From NCBI GenBank assembly GCA_023376005.1, contig CM042150.1:75781569-75845568 (forward strand): a stretch of 64,000 nucleotides of DNA. The letters are read 5' to 3'. This DNA comes from Doryteuthis pealeii (taxonomy: Eukaryota; Mollusca; Cephalopoda; Myopsida; Loliginidae). The notes beneath the pieces are model-generated. The model did no database searches and was not told the DNA's origin. It saw only the letters and a program-made list of their open reading frames with translations. The translations under genes and the position numbers were made by a program. Below are positions 33,180 to 44,930 of the stretch, one piece after another; position 1 is the first letter of the stretch; each line of letters starts with the position of its first letter.

Positions 33180-33528
33180 GAAAGACAAGCTCATTTACAC
33201 ACACAGAAACATTTAATATATACATAATACACATACAAGTAGTATTGAAAGAATATATAAACGTATCCAAACAGCTAGAAATATGCACATATTTTTCTAT
33301 GAATAAACAATTTGTGAAAGAGGTAAAAGAAGAAAAAAAGCTTGAAGAAGACAGTAAAATGGTCATAGCCATGTTGGTTTACTGTTTAATGACCAGAAGG
33401 GAGACAATGTTTCAACTGTTCAGAAAAAGAGGGTGAGAAAGGTTCTTTGAGATGGTCATGGGACTATACACAAACCACTTAATAGACAAGCCCATTCCCT
33501 GAGGGAGTTAATTATTCATTGTCTCCCT

Positions 33529-33559
<31 letters not shown>
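33180..33559. repeat. Dispersed repeat family G copy 1 and TA tract
   Basis: Similar throughout to 45954-46240. Shared pieces are CAACAGCTAGAAATAT-like, AGACAGTAAAATGGTCATAG, CACAAACCACTTAATAGACA and a GTCTCCCTAC end. A (TA)n tract follows at 33533-33559. Confidence 0.65.
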
Positions 33560-34900
33560 CCTAAAATCACTAATATAAAAAACTAGCAGGACCTGTGGAT
33601 ATACCACAGTATGATAATTTAATTATTACAACATTTGATATGTTTAATTAAGAGCTATTTGAAAAAATAGTTCAATATGTAAAAAGTATAATAATCTTGA
33701 TTTAACTCTCTCTCAAGCTTTCTTAAAACGGGGTTGTAAAAGATTTTACATTGATTTGCTGATAAAAATCTGTGAGTAGGCGTTTAAAATATTTACATTA
33801 ATTTGCTGACAAAAAAGTGTAAAAAAAAACTTGGAAAATGTTGGGCCAGAAATTACCAAAATATATTCTTTAAATCACAATTTCAATATTTCGAATAAAA
33901 CAAACATGTAACCTTTTTTTTTGTTTTTCAATTCATTTTAATTTTATATTGGGCATTTTAGTGAAACAAGACCATTTGGAATGTTTCATTTTTAAAATTG
34001 GGTGAAATAAAATGGGACAAATAAGAAATCTGCAATTAAGCAACACCAGATAATCTGCATTTACATTATCATTGCATCCAAAGAGTAAGTTAATAATCAG
34101 TCCCACATGGGTGGAGTGTCCGAAAAAGGTAAATACCAATTTGACTTGACTAATTCTGAAATTTTCCACATGTATGTATAAGGGCCTCACACTAAACTTG
34201 ACCTTGTGTCAGAATCTGTTCGCATGGGGAGATGGTTAATGCTACTTTGTGCAGAGGGTCATTTTCATGGATTTTGTTTCTAGCATTATGTTACAATTTC
34301 AAATATTTTATAAGTTTTTTTTAACACTGGTGGATCTGTAATTGCGACACAAAGAATATTTATTGATTTTCTATCCAGAATTGCATCATTCTGATGTAAC
34401 AAGAAATTAGCATGAAATGTTATATGTGTAGCAATTCACCTCTCTTAAAAGAAATTTTTTTTTCTCAGCATTTATTTTTTTTTTACCCATGCACCATTTT
34501 CACCATATATCAGAATATCATTCCACCCCATTTCAAAGACTGTCTGACTCAAATAATTATTACTGAACAATGTTCAAACTAAAAGTGCATAAATGTGGCA
34601 ACCTTGTCTATAAGTCAGCTATTTTGAGCCTACAGTTCAGGAGATTGTTGTGCGTTGTCTGATAGGCTGCTAATCTGTGATCCTGATTACTTGTTGAAAC
34701 TTTGAAGTTTTCCCAAAAGAGGAATTCACCTATGACTGACAACTCCTGTTCTAATATATAACAAGAGAAAAATAAAACAAAAGTTAACATTATTGTACAA
34801 AGTACATGAATGATAATAATGACTGTTATTCATTTGTCAGATATTTGGCATATCTTTATGGTTAGTTACTAACCTTTTTTCAAAATCATCAAATGTACAT

Positions 34901-34901
<1 letters not shown>
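33560..34901. other. No gene; possible SINE B scrap at 34186-34250
   Basis: At 34186-34250 a fragment like a SINE B 3' end occurs (AACTTGACCTTGTGTCAG). The rest is AT-rich and unassigned. Confidence 0.4.
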
Positions 34902-34931
<30 letters not shown>

Positions 34932-35091
34932 TTGTTGTGGGTCCAACTGTAGAAAATTAAATAATTTATAAGAGAGAAGGTCTTCAAAATTGTTTGAATT
35001 TGGTTTTTTTAAAAACTTTTTTATTTTATTTTTGCAACCTGTGTTTCAGATATCTAATCTTTTTCAGGCTTGTTTCATTACTTTCAGATTC
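34902..35091 (-). repeat. Repeat family N copy with hammerhead-like core
   Basis: Matches 62112-62290 in GTTGTTGTGGGTCCAAC, TAATTTATAAGAGAGAAGG and the complement of GCCTGAAAAAGATTAGATAT. On the minus strand CTGAAAA, an AGAT/ATCT hairpin and GAAACACAGGTTGC follow in hammerhead order. One core G is lost compared with the other copy. It starts at a (TA)n tract (34902-34928). Confidence 0.6.
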
Positions 35092-35161
35092 TACACACAC
35101 ACACACACACACACACAGAGGCTCATTTCCCCCTTCTATTTTATTCCATCCCATTATATTT

Positions 35162-35211
<50 letters not shown>
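35092..35211. repeat. (AC)n and (TA)n microsatellites
   Basis: AC run at 35092-35118, then TA run at 35165-35211, separated by a short T-rich segment. Confidence 0.95.
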
Positions 35212-35215
<4 letters not shown>

Positions 35216-35325
35216 TTTTAGAATGATATAGGAGACTTTATTTTAAAGAAGATAACAGATACACTGATTTATAAAAAAAAACTCATTATTGTGAAAATGT
35301 AAAGCTGACAGATGTAATTAACATG

Positions 35326-35326
<1 letters not shown>

Positions 35327-35372
<46 letters not shown>

Positions 35373-35552
35373 TGGGGTAACCAAGACATACAGTCGGTGG
35401 TATTTTGCTTCGCACCAATGCAATTTTTCAAATCAAGTTTTGGTTTGAAATTCACATAGGCAAGAAACCAAGTGGCACTAGCTTAGATATACCTCCTCTA
35501 TCAACAATATTTAGCACTCTTTACTTATGAATATTGCAAACTATATTATCAG

Positions 35553-35594
<42 letters not shown>
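35327..35594. repeat. Repeat family H between two TA tracts
   Basis: A 180-bp body at 35369-35553 sits between TA tracts at 35327-35368 and 35554-35594. Its right half (CTTAGATATACCTCC, GCAAACTATATTATCAG) matches the body at 59750-59935, which is also enclosed by TA tracts. Confidence 0.75.
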
Positions 35595-35598
<4 letters not shown>

Positions 35599-35984
35599 AA
35601 CACAATATGCTGTTAAAGTGAAAAGATTTTATATCATATTCATAGCTAATATTGAACAATATTTCGATTTATAAAAATCATCTTCAGAACTTCGAAAATA
35701 ATATGAATTCAAAACGAAAACAATGATCTTGCAAAAAAGTTATGTGGAAGTTTCAAATAACTTTTTTGCAAGATCATTGTTTTCGTTTTGAATTCATATT
35801 ATTTTCGTCTCCACTATTGATAAGTCTGGAGTATAAACAAGCTCTGAAGATGATTTTTATAAATCAAAATATTGTTCAATATTAGCTATGAATATGATAT
35901 AAAATCTTTTCCCTTTAATTGCATATTGTGTTGTTTTCATATCCTATTATCTATAATCATACTGTCGGATTCATTTCCTTTCTC

Positions 35985-35987
<3 letters not shown>
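35595..35987. mobile_element. Palindromic fold-back element F5 with two hammerhead-like motifs
   Basis: Inverted arms span 35595-35936 with the centre near 35750. The right arm has about 34 bp missing from the left. Hammerhead-like cores lie at 35645-35690 (minus, GAAA intact) and 35840-35890 (plus, G of GAAA changed to A). On the right a motif starting ACTGTCGGATTCATTTCC (35961) precedes the next TA tract, as in F2. TA tracts at 35554-35594 and 35988-36036 enclose the element. Confidence 0.85.
35645..35690 (-). ncRNA. Hammerhead-like ribozyme motif in F5, left arm
   Basis: Minus strand: AGTT, CTGAAGA, one extra T, GATTT hairpin AAATC, GAAA, then ATATTG/CAATAT hairpin, TT, AGCT. AGTT pairs with AGCT as stem I through one wobble. 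Core residues C-U-G-A, G-A and G-A-A-A are all present. The extra nucleotide before stem II is atypical. Confidence 0.55.

Positions 35988-36036
<49 letters not shown>
35988..36036. repeat. (TA)n microsatellite
   Basis: TA tract forming the right boundary of fold-back F5. Confidence 0.97.
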
Positions 36037-36037
<1 letters not shown>

Positions 36038-36349
36038 TTGAGAAGATTCTATTTGTTTGTTCTCTATAGATCGCCAAACACTTTAAAATAGACCTACCAA
36101 ATTTGGTATGCGTATTTAGTAGATCAATATATTTTTGCTTTTCATAAAGAAATTTTGGCTCCCATCGATAAGGAATCTCTAACAATAAATGACAATCAGT
36201 GAGAAATCATATTAATCTAACTGTAATGAATTTAAGTTTTCAAACTTCAAAAGAAAAATATATCAATGAATTATTCATCTGATCAAAATAATTATTCCCA
36301 TTTAATTACTCAATATTAATTATGTTTATAGATATTTCTTCAAGTTATG

Positions 36350-36636
36350 GATATGAAATAATGACATAGACAAGAGGACCCATGAACTGTTGTAACAACA
36401 GTTCATCATGATATTGAAACGTTTTTTTTTTTTAAAGAGGTTAAGGATTTTAATTAGCATTTCATATTTATTTCTGTTATATCAAGAATTTGAATGATTA
36501 AAGAATAATATTTACTGTGGGTGCAGACTTCACAAAATTATCATTCAGTTATCATTCTGATAAAAGTCTCACTTTCATGTACTGATGATGGTTTTTTATA
36601 ATGAGAATTTTATTAATATGTAGAGAAAATGATTGA

Positions 36637-36696
<60 letters not shown>

Positions 36697-36698
36697 GC
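36350..36698 (+). repeat. Repeat family L copy with (CA)n(TA)n tail
   Basis: Matches 54080-54470 and its duplicate: CAGTTCATCATGATATTGAA, TAATTAGCATTTCATA, ACAAAATTATCATTCAG, then a CA/TA tail at 36641-36698. The 3' end again passes into CA then TA. Confidence 0.65.
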
Positions 36699-36890
36699 TG
36701 AATATATGAAGGACAAAATTAACACCAAAAAGTATATGTATAGATATCAAAAATTTGATTAAAAGATGAGAATGTGTAGTTGATCAAATATTGAATACCT
36801 ACAAGTATGTTGTCTGAAATTACTTTCAATATTTATGTCTTAAGATGGAAAAGTAAAAATTACACGCACACACACACATACACATATATT

Positions 36891-37262
36891 ATTATAATGG
36901 AGATTTGGTGTCTGTCTGTAACCAAAACTATGTCGCAATTAGGGGTTGGTTTAGTTCAGTCGGTAGTGCATCTGTCTTGAAACTACAACTTTCTGGGTTC
37001 AATACCAGCTCTTGCACAGCTTGGATCTTTGCAGTAAAGTGGGTAGCTGATAGTAGATGTGATGCTCCACCTCAGATGCACAATCACCCTGGTCTAGAAC
37101 TAGTGAAAAGGGGATAGATTCCCTCGCTGTCCGACTGATAATGACAATAGGCTACTCCGCCTACTTTACTTAGATAACTGAGATTTAAATAAAATTATGG
37201 AGAATGTGACTTAGTAGTGATATAGATTTGATTACAGACAGACACATAATCTCCATTATAAT
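36891..37262. mobile_element. Repeat M with inverted ends, carrying a nested SINE
   Basis: Ends are inverted: ATTATAATGGAGATTTGGTG at 36891 and ATCTCCATTATAAT ending at 37262, with TGTCTGTCTGTAA inside each. Related single ends occur at 11250 and 60391. A family A SINE occupies most of the interior. It may be a MITE-like element that received a SINE. No TA or other target duplication was confirmed. Confidence 0.6.
36942..37170 (+). mobile_element. tRNA-derived SINE family A copy, diverged
   Basis: GGTTTAGTTCAGTCGGTAG, CTGGGTTCAATACCAG (B box), GGTCTAGAACTAGTGAAAAG and GGATAGATTCCCTCGCTG. Nested within repeat M. Confidence 0.88.
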
Positions 37263-37786
37263 AAGATTTATTGTTCAGTTAAGACTAGTATTCAAGACAA
37301 ACACATTAATGCTTTTGTCTGGATTCTTGAATAATGCTGAAAGTTTTAAAGACTTTATATAACCTGAAATCTTGAATAATTTGACCAAGGCAGAAACAGC
37401 ATTTACCTATTCCCCATTAATACTAAGGAATAATTCTGTTATTATAACTAGTTGAGATCCCAGTCTTGATCCCATGTAAACAAATACTTCAACTAGTATA
37501 TATAATAGTTATTCGGAAGTTCATATTTCACATCAGTTTTCAAACAGTTTGTGGATAAATTCTGAATTATCATTTTTTAATGCATTAATATTATATCTAA
37601 TATATCTGTTCATATAAATTTTGGCATCTGCTTTTAGTATTTATTGTGTCTTTAGAGGATTGATTGATTTTAACAGTTTCTTAACCCATCTGGGATTATT
37701 TTATGCCTAAAGCTAAGGGAATACCATATATTGTATGTTTATATTTACATTTATTTTATGCAGTCATGCAACTACATGATTGCTTT
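37263..37786. other. No recognisable feature
   Basis: AT-rich sequence, nothing recognised. Confidence 0.4.
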
Positions 37787-37995
37787 GTCAGAATATGCTG
37801 ACTATCCCCAACAGAGGGAAAGACTCCCACCCCCCAAAAAGGGGTGTCCTGGGTATGACACTAAACTATAACTGGAAATCTGGAGAATACCCCTTCATTG
37901 CCATTAATCCCATGTTCACTTTGACTGGACTGGTTATATTTGCTAGGGTCCCATCTATGGGTCAAATAGATCTGTTTAAGAATTATTTGTATTAT
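37787..37995 (+). repeat. Dispersed repeat family D/E, E part
   Basis: GGTGTCCTGGGTATGACAC, CCCCTTCATTGCCATTAAT and GGGTCAAATAGATCTGTTT match the 9.5-kb and 32-kb copies. Confidence 0.72.
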
Positions 37996-38768
37996 TTTTT
38001 TAAAATGTTGAACTTCATTCTAAAATGGAGGGAAAGGGGAATGCACTGACCACCTAGGGAGAAAGCCAAAATAATAGACTTAGAACAGCATCTACTATAA
38101 TAAAACACCACCTATATTTATTTTGTATACTTATTTTTTTGTCTGAAAATTTATCAAAGCTTTGAGGATGGATAACTAAATAAATAAATGATCATTTTCT
38201 TTTATTAAACACACCTTTTGTAAAAGCAAATCCAGGGTAATAGTTAGAGGGTTAGCTGAGCTGAAATTTACTATTGTAGTCAGTTGGATTCTCAGTGGAT
38301 GCCAAGCACTTGTATGAGGATAAAATGTCAATCATTTTACATAGGATAACAAGTATAATGGGAAAAATTAAATAGCTTGCATTTTAAAATTTGATTATAA
38401 TAAATAATTGTTATTTATTAAGTTGAACTTAGTTTAGCAAATTTTGTCAACATAGATATAAATTGCTGATGACTATTCTGACTATTTGACATCATCTGGA
38501 GAATAAAATAATTGTCCAGTCACTGTAAGCTACCCCATGGGAAGCATCTGCCTCCTTGTCTAAAAAGATCAGGTTTATTGCCTGATGTCTGATGCACCCC
38601 AGTGAGAGGGAAAGTTTTGTCATTTTCTGTGGGGTCCCAATATTAAACACCCATTCTGCCATTATCATTGAGATGGGTAACTCAAATAGATTAATAGTCA
38701 CTAATATAAAAAATTGATGATCCAAAAACGTGCCCCCACCCCCGCCCTAAAAAAGAAGAGATATTTTC
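37996..38768. other. No recognisable feature
   Basis: AT-rich sequence. A weak D/E-like phrase may occur near 38600, but it is not convincing. Confidence 0.35.
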
Positions 38769-39274
38769 TTGGTTTTCTGGGAGGTTCCAAGTTCAGTACA
38801 AAATCATTATAACAGTTTGCAAAAAAAAGTAACAGATGTGTATTCGAGGAGTAATGTATACTCCCATCTCCCAGTACAAGTTTTAACATATCAAAATATG
38901 AAAGATACTCAAGGAATGTTGGAAGGTATAAATACTGGGATAAAATCGCAAAAAAAGAGGAAATTTGTCTTTATCAACCAAAATACATTATATAACAATA
39001 GCAAACAATTAGCTTTAATCATCAACCATCCTCTTGTTTACGTAGCAAAATTGTAAGAAGATAGCTCCTTTAGTGGTAATCATTGATGCAAAATAAAAAT
39101 GCTGGTTGGTTTTGCATCACCCATATAAGTGTCAATGTGCCAGAAAATGATACTCTGATTGTTTATATCTTGGGTCATTTAGTATTAAAAGAGATTTCTA
39201 TAGTTACACAAGAAAGTGAAGGGTTTCATATAACTGAACAGCGTAGTAATTTCTGTCTTACTTTGTGGCTATAA
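38769..39274 (+). other. Possible decayed coding remnant, unassigned
   Basis: Two successive open frames (38769-39056 and 39083-39274) have a more protein-like composition than most of the window, for example QVLTYQNMKDTQGMLEGI and NVPENDTLIVYILGHLVL. No splice sites, domain or repeat family was recognised. It could be a processed pseudogene, an unknown transposon frame, or chance. Confidence 0.25.
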
Positions 39275-39659
39275 ATGCAGGTATGCATTCAAGTGCGAAC
39301 AAAAGTCTCATCATCTTTACAATTAGAAAGAGATAAAAAAGCAAGATAACTTGAAACAGGAAACAGTCCATAAAGTGGAACAGATGACCTGAAGCTGGTA
39401 AGGATGAAAGAACCAAAAAATGCAGAATAAAATATAAGAATGAAACAATCCTTTGAATTCTCTTTCTTATCTATTATTAACAAGGAATTTATTTGTGGCA
39501 CGTAGAGAGAAGTACAAAGACTGCAACAAATCTGGGTAGGTAATGCATGAAACTTTTTGCAAGTAGAATTTAAAAAAAAAAAGCAGTTAGCACATAAATA
39601 TATCTTTGATGTATTTTCTTTAGTTCTACATGTTTTCTGTAGAGAGCATTTTTTTAATG

Positions 39660-39835
39660 CTGACATTATCATCAGTCATTTTGGGTCCACTGTTAGACAT
39701 AGGCTTTTCCCAACTCCTTCCATGGCAGCCATGACTGTGCTAATTTCTGCCATAACTTACAGCAGGGCTCTCTATCTCATCTTGTTTCTGGCTTTCTTCT
39801 CCTACTGCATTTGTTATTCATTGGGCACCATTTAA
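39660..39835 (-). pseudogene. LINE C-terminal fragment
   Basis: The minus strand reads RRRKPETR, a stop, a few residues, then LWQKLAQSWLPWKELGKAYV, a stop, then QWTQND. The arrangement RxRPxTRW...WxxxAxxRxxWxxLGEAYVQQWT is the usual C-terminal end of several non-LTR retrotransposon ORF2 proteins. A short TGATGATAATGTC segment follows, as a LINE 3' tail would. Confidence 0.65.
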
Positions 39836-41820
39836 TCAGAATTTGCTCTTTTCCACTTATGTCATGCTCACTGGCTTTTTAAAATTTCTGAATCAATTTT
39901 ATATCTCTTTTTTATATCTACTCATGGATCCATGTTATTCCACAGGCACACACAAACACACACACACATATATATATCATTCTGTCTAACTGATTCTGTA
40001 GCCTGGTTTGGTTTGGGGGACATCATTAATGGGAAGCAATCATAATACCAAATGTTGCTTGCTGGAAAATTGACTTTATGGATCATTATTATGCAGAAAT
40101 AATCACCTGATAATTGCCAAATTAAGAGAAAAATAACTTTTATAGATGAATCAGATTTTTAAAAAATCTTGTCTAATTTTAAAATGACACCATGCTGTAA
40201 ATAGTATTTGTTTATTTGTGATAAAAAACATGAAAAAATAAAATTGATTCAAAAGAATTTTTTAATGAAATAATACATAAACAACAACTTGAGAGAATTT
40301 CTAAAATAAACATTGCATCCTAAAAATATTCACTTTTTCAAAAATTTATTTTATTTTACTTTCTCTTCATAAAAATGAACAGTTCATATATTTAGAAAGT
40401 CTTCTCTTATTTTCATGAGGTGGGGGATTTATTGACCCCCCCAAAAAAAAGAAATATTTAAAAAATATATGAAAGTTTTTTTTTGTTTGTTGCCTGTTGC
40501 AACAATTTCCTGACTTAAACCATTAACAAAACAAAAAACAACCCATCAGGATTGTCATGTTATGCATTTAAATAAATAACCCTTAGAGTTACCTTCTTTA
40601 GCTGCCTATTTTAACCAGTGGGAAAAATCTCTTAACACAATTTTTGTTCCCCTTTCACCACCTGCCTCTAATTTCACCCTTTCCCATGCTGAGTCTTGTC
40701 CAAAAAGGACCTAGATTCCAATCTCTGCCAACTTAGCCTATTCAGACCTCAAAGGTAATGTGAATTTGAGTTATCTTATAATTAGCTTCTTTGCTATTTA
40801 ATTAATGTCATTTCTTCTTTATAGACCCTTAAATAATACCTTTTTTTTCCGTACTATCCGGTGTTTATCTAACAAAAGTACATTGCTTAATTTTGATAAA
40901 TTTTTCCTGTCCATTTCAATCGGTGTTTCTTTCATGAAATGTACATTTCTTATACTCCTTTCATGTTGACGTGAAACTTCTGTTCAGTAATTTCTTATTT
41001 ATTTCTCTACGGTTATTTGTTTTGTATTTAGACATATTTTGTTACATTTCAACGGACTTTCAGTCAGCCTATTTGCTTTACACCCCTATGCCACTGTCTT
41101 TAACTGTTGATATTAAGCCATTGGCTCTAGTTATGGACACTTAATCTAAGCCTTGCTATATTCAATAGCTACTCAGCCAGCCTCTTGCTACTGGTTATTT
41201 GGCCTAGCCTCTTTGTTTAAACTTGAACACTCCACGTCATTGTTTTTATTTAACTGTTAGCACTTTCAAAGAATTAATTTGCTGTTTTGTGTCTCTTATT
41301 GACATTACAAACTGTATTTTACATTTCAGCTCTTACACCTTCGTATTGTGAATAAATATGTCTATGTAACCACATGGTCGTTGTCAGAGTCTGTGCTGTT
41401 TGACGGAGTTTACCTACATGGAACAAGACACGTCGCTGATGCCTTCAGAAGGATAAGGGCTGTGTTATGTGGAGGCATGATAAGGAATATTAGCCAAACA
41501 TATATATTTATTCACCACAGTTATTTTTCTGTATTTAAATCAAAGAAGAAAATCAATCAATTACAGAAAAGATTACCACAGCAAATGTGATAATTTAAAA
41601 CTGAATTTCCTTTTATTCCTTTACAAAGATTATATAAATTATCCTTAGTGTTTATTTAGGGTATGGTTTATTTTAAGATTTTAGAAGAATTATCTCATAT
41701 CTGACGTTCTGATTTGACCCCAACACATGGACATACCAGTGTTGGCTAACCAACAAAAAATTACATTCATCAACTTTGTATGGACACTTAGTGCTATCTA
41801 GAGAACATGCTAAGAGTGAT

Positions 41821-41822
<2 letters not shown>
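39836..41822. other. No recognised gene or repeat
   Basis: A CA/TA tract lies at 39947-39978. At 41330-41480 a GC-richer patch follows an AATAAATATG signal (GGTCGTTGTCAGAGTCTG, CGTCGCTGATGCCTTCAG). It could be an LTR end or an exon, but neither is supported. Confidence 0.35.

Positions 41823-41882
<60 letters not shown>
41823..41882. repeat. (GA)n microsatellite
   Basis: About 60 bp of GA. The Ser-Leu and Arg-Glu repeat open frames on the two strands are artefacts of it. Confidence 0.97.
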
Positions 41883-41884
<2 letters not shown>

Positions 41885-42659
41885 CTATGCTGTTGGTATG
41901 TCTTGAGGATAGTGATATTAATGTATTTTCATTGTATTTCATCATGATTAGTTTAATGGTAGCTTATACAAGTAAAGTTATATTTTAAGATGTAATCTTC
42001 ATCTTATGTTTATATTTCAACCATACCAGTTTTCCATTGTGAGTCTCACATCTTTTAACTTATCTTAAAAACTAATTGATAGAAAGCATGAAATATGAAG
42101 GAGTTAAAATGTGTTGAAAATTTAAAAAATATGATTAACTGGATTAATAACAGGAAGAAATCTAATCAGAGAAAATTAGTGTAAAAATTAGAGCCAAGAA
42201 TCTTAATATCATCACACAAAGTCCATTTAGAGTTCAAATTTTGTTGGAATTCAAAGGAAAAAGATGTATTTTTTTAAGCCCTAAAAAAGATTTATTTTTT
42301 AAGTCCTAGAAAAATTCAGCCTTTTTTTTCTCTCAACAGATTAAATGATGTGATGAAATGATATGAGATTGCATAATTTAGAAGACAATGGCTTAAGGGG
42401 AAATTGGACCAATGGATGGGAAAGCTCAGAAATGCGATTGTGTCAGGATCATCAAACTGCAACTAATGAACAAAATTATATTGATGTTGCTTTGTGCATT
42501 ATTTTTAAAAAATGACAGAAACTAATTTCTCCTGCACTTCCAGAGATGGAGCAAATTTTGTTGGATAGCAGAAGAATCATAAATGTATAGATATATAAAT
42601 GTATATATGTAAATATGTATATATAAATGTAAAGATATATGCATGTATATAGCTGTTAA
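41883..42659. other. No recognisable feature
   Basis: AT-rich, with TA-like ATATGTA phrases near 42580-42650. Confidence 0.4.
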
Positions 42660-42728
42660 AATAAACTTCATTTAGTCAGATTCCATGAGAGTATTTTGGT
42701 AAGTCTATAAACATTTTAGCCAACCCTC

Positions 42729-42776
<48 letters not shown>
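42660..42776 (+). repeat. Repeat family I 3' end with (TA)n(CA)n tail
   Basis: TTCCATGAGAGTATTTTGG and GCCAACCCTCG lead into a TA/CA tract at 42730-42776, as at 18575. The CA end then touches the 3' tip of a SINE B on the other strand, so two retroposon tails meet in one microsatellite. Confidence 0.75.
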
Positions 42777-42778
<2 letters not shown>

Positions 42779-43020
42779 CAACCCCTCCGCATGAGCAGGA
42801 TGTGACACAAAGTCAATTTTTTAAGCGGAGTTTAACAGGTTTGAATTCAGAGTTTTCCTTCTCCTAAACCGGTTGCCTAACCAAGGTTAAAGAGCCAGGT
42901 CTGTCCTACTATTTACCCATAGCTGGAGGGAGAGTAGGATTCATACCTTTCACAAGAGTATTAGCGCTAAGTGAAATGCAATTACCATGTCCAGGATTTG
43001 AACTCGGGGTGACGTGTCCA
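42777..43020 (-). mobile_element. SINE family B copy, well preserved
   Basis: Minus strand ends GCGGAGGGGTTGGTGTG. It keeps CGAGTTCAAATCCTGGACA, TTAGCGCTAATACTCTTG, CTCCCTCCAGCTATGGG and AACCGGTTTAGGAGAAGG. The head is cut at 43020, next to another TA tract (43028-43048). Confidence 0.9.
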
Positions 43021-43048
43021 ACCCTCATATATATATATATATATATAT

Positions 43049-43535
43049 TTTGTGTGTGTGTAGGAAATAATACATAGATATAATTCTAATGCAAACAAGT
43101 TAGGACACTTAAAAGTAGAATAAGATTACACTGGTCAACACTAAGTCTCCCATTATATCAATAAAGACAAAGCCAGTCATGTGAAAAATGCTAACATTGA
43201 CAGATAATCTGGTTTACTTAATAGGCAACACTTCTCATCAGATTCAAACAATAAGAAAAGCAAAAACCAATTAGTTTATATCTTTCAAATCTAAAGAGAT
43301 TCAGATGGAAATTCTAAAAAGCAAAATTGATATTGGTTAATCAATCTCATAACAATTTTTCTCATTTTTCTTGTCACAGAACAATGCACAGATAAAGTAG
43401 GCTAAAAAAAAAAAGTTTTGACAAAGTTCCAAATTGTTTGGTAAATATTTACATTGTAAATTCTAAGGGGGCAACTTTGATTTATACAAAGATTTCAAAA
43501 GATTTGTAATTATTGAATTGTAGATCTTAGATATA
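43049..43535. other. No recognisable feature
   Basis: AT-rich sequence, nothing recognised. Confidence 0.4.
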
Positions 43536-43787
43536 AGTAAGTAAAGTTGGCAGAGTGACCTATTGTTGGTATCAGCTGGACAGTGAGAGAGTCTACCCCC
43601 TTTTCGATAGCGCTAAACCAGGGAGATAGTTTTGCTGAGGTTGAGCGCCACACCTACCGTCAGCTCCCCACATTACTGCACAAATCAGATTACCTAATCT
43701 GTGCTACTCATGTGCTGAGTCGGGGACCAGTATTGAACCAGGAACCTTGCGATTCCTAGGCAGGTGCTCTACTGACTGTGTCAGTTA
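43536..43787 (-). mobile_element. tRNA-derived SINE family A copy
   Basis: Minus strand: CAGTCAGTAGAGCACCTG, AAGGTTCCTGGTTCAATACT (B box), ATGAGTAGCACAGATTAGG and TTTAGCGCTATCGAAAAGG. Confidence 0.88.
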
Positions 43788-44084
43788 CATTATGGGCCAA
43801 ATGGTATGGTAAGACTCATCACTCCTCATATCTTACTGGCAAATGGGAAGGCCTAACGTCTACAGTAACTGAGAAAGGGCTGATAAAATGGAAAAAATAC
43901 AATATGTGAAGATATGTTCTCGAGCTTTGATAGGGCAACCAATCCAAGAAGAAGGAGAACTATGACTCACATGGCAGGATAAAGTTTATTTACCTTCCAT
44001 ATTTTATACACATTGCGGAAGGCTTGAATCCTGTAGTGAGATAAAATCTGATGGGATGTGATGCTTCTAATATATCTTAGAGCA

Positions 44085-44160
44085 GGTGTGCCCAATATGT
44101 TGATCATGAGTGACTGGTAGATGGCAAAACAAGTACGAGTAGATTGCATGCCATTCAAAA
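44085..44160 (+). repeat. Possible hAT-family terminal segment
   Basis: GCAGGTGTGCCCAATATGTT, ATCATGAGTGACTGGTAGAT and GGCAAAAC resemble the decayed end of hAT transposons whose termini read CAGGGGTGCCCAA followed by CGATCGCGA-type and GGTAGATCGC-type segments. No transposase was seen. Confidence 0.4.
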
Positions 44161-44930
44161 AGTCTTTTTTTTTAGCCTATCATCTATCCTCCATTAGGCA
44201 GGTGCCACTTGATTAATGTACAGGGCCACCAGTCAGCTGTTTCTTAAAAACTGTCTTCATTCACATAGAAAATGACAAGGTACTGCAAAACTACAATAAA
44301 CTAAGTGACATAGTTAACTGACAATTTATATCTACTAAAGAAGGGACATAAAAAAATGAATAAGGGAGCTGTACTAAGTAAGAAACCAAAAACCTATTTT
44401 GCTCTACTATTTATGTGAGTCAGACTTTTCCTATATGATCATTATTAAGCCCAAATACAGTTCCATCATGACTGATGATCATTTGGAAGCTGATTGAGGA
44501 GGTTGGCTACCAGCAGTTAATGCAACACTGGCTGACTTCATTCAGTACAGACTAAGTTAGTTGCCATAAATGTATTCAATTGTATTGTGCCATGAGGGTT
44601 CATGCAGTGATGCAAGGTAGTGAATATATACTGTAATAAATAAATATAGTGAGCATTTTTTTAAAATAAAGATATATCATTTTGACCTGATCCTTTTAAA
44701 AATGCTTGTAAGCAGAAAAAGTGTTGTCCAAGAGTTGAAAAACTTCTCAAGATATTTCCAAATTTTGTCCTTTGATGACGCACTTTTTAGAAATAAATGG
44801 TTTTGGAAAAAATTACTTAGGTTTTATTAGGCTAAGCCTAAGTGTCATGACATACAAACTAACCAAATTTTAAATATTTCAAACATTTGTCAGCATAACA
44901 TGCATAAATTTAGGAGGCGCAGTTAATTTA

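Noticed and set aside
41330..41590. Exon or LTR end at 41.4 kb
   Set aside because: Better composition than its neighbours, but no matching splice sites, repeats or motifs were found.
41673..41988. Ser-Leu and Arg-Glu repeat open frames on opposite strands
   Set aside because: Both are produced by the (GA)n tract at 41823-41882.
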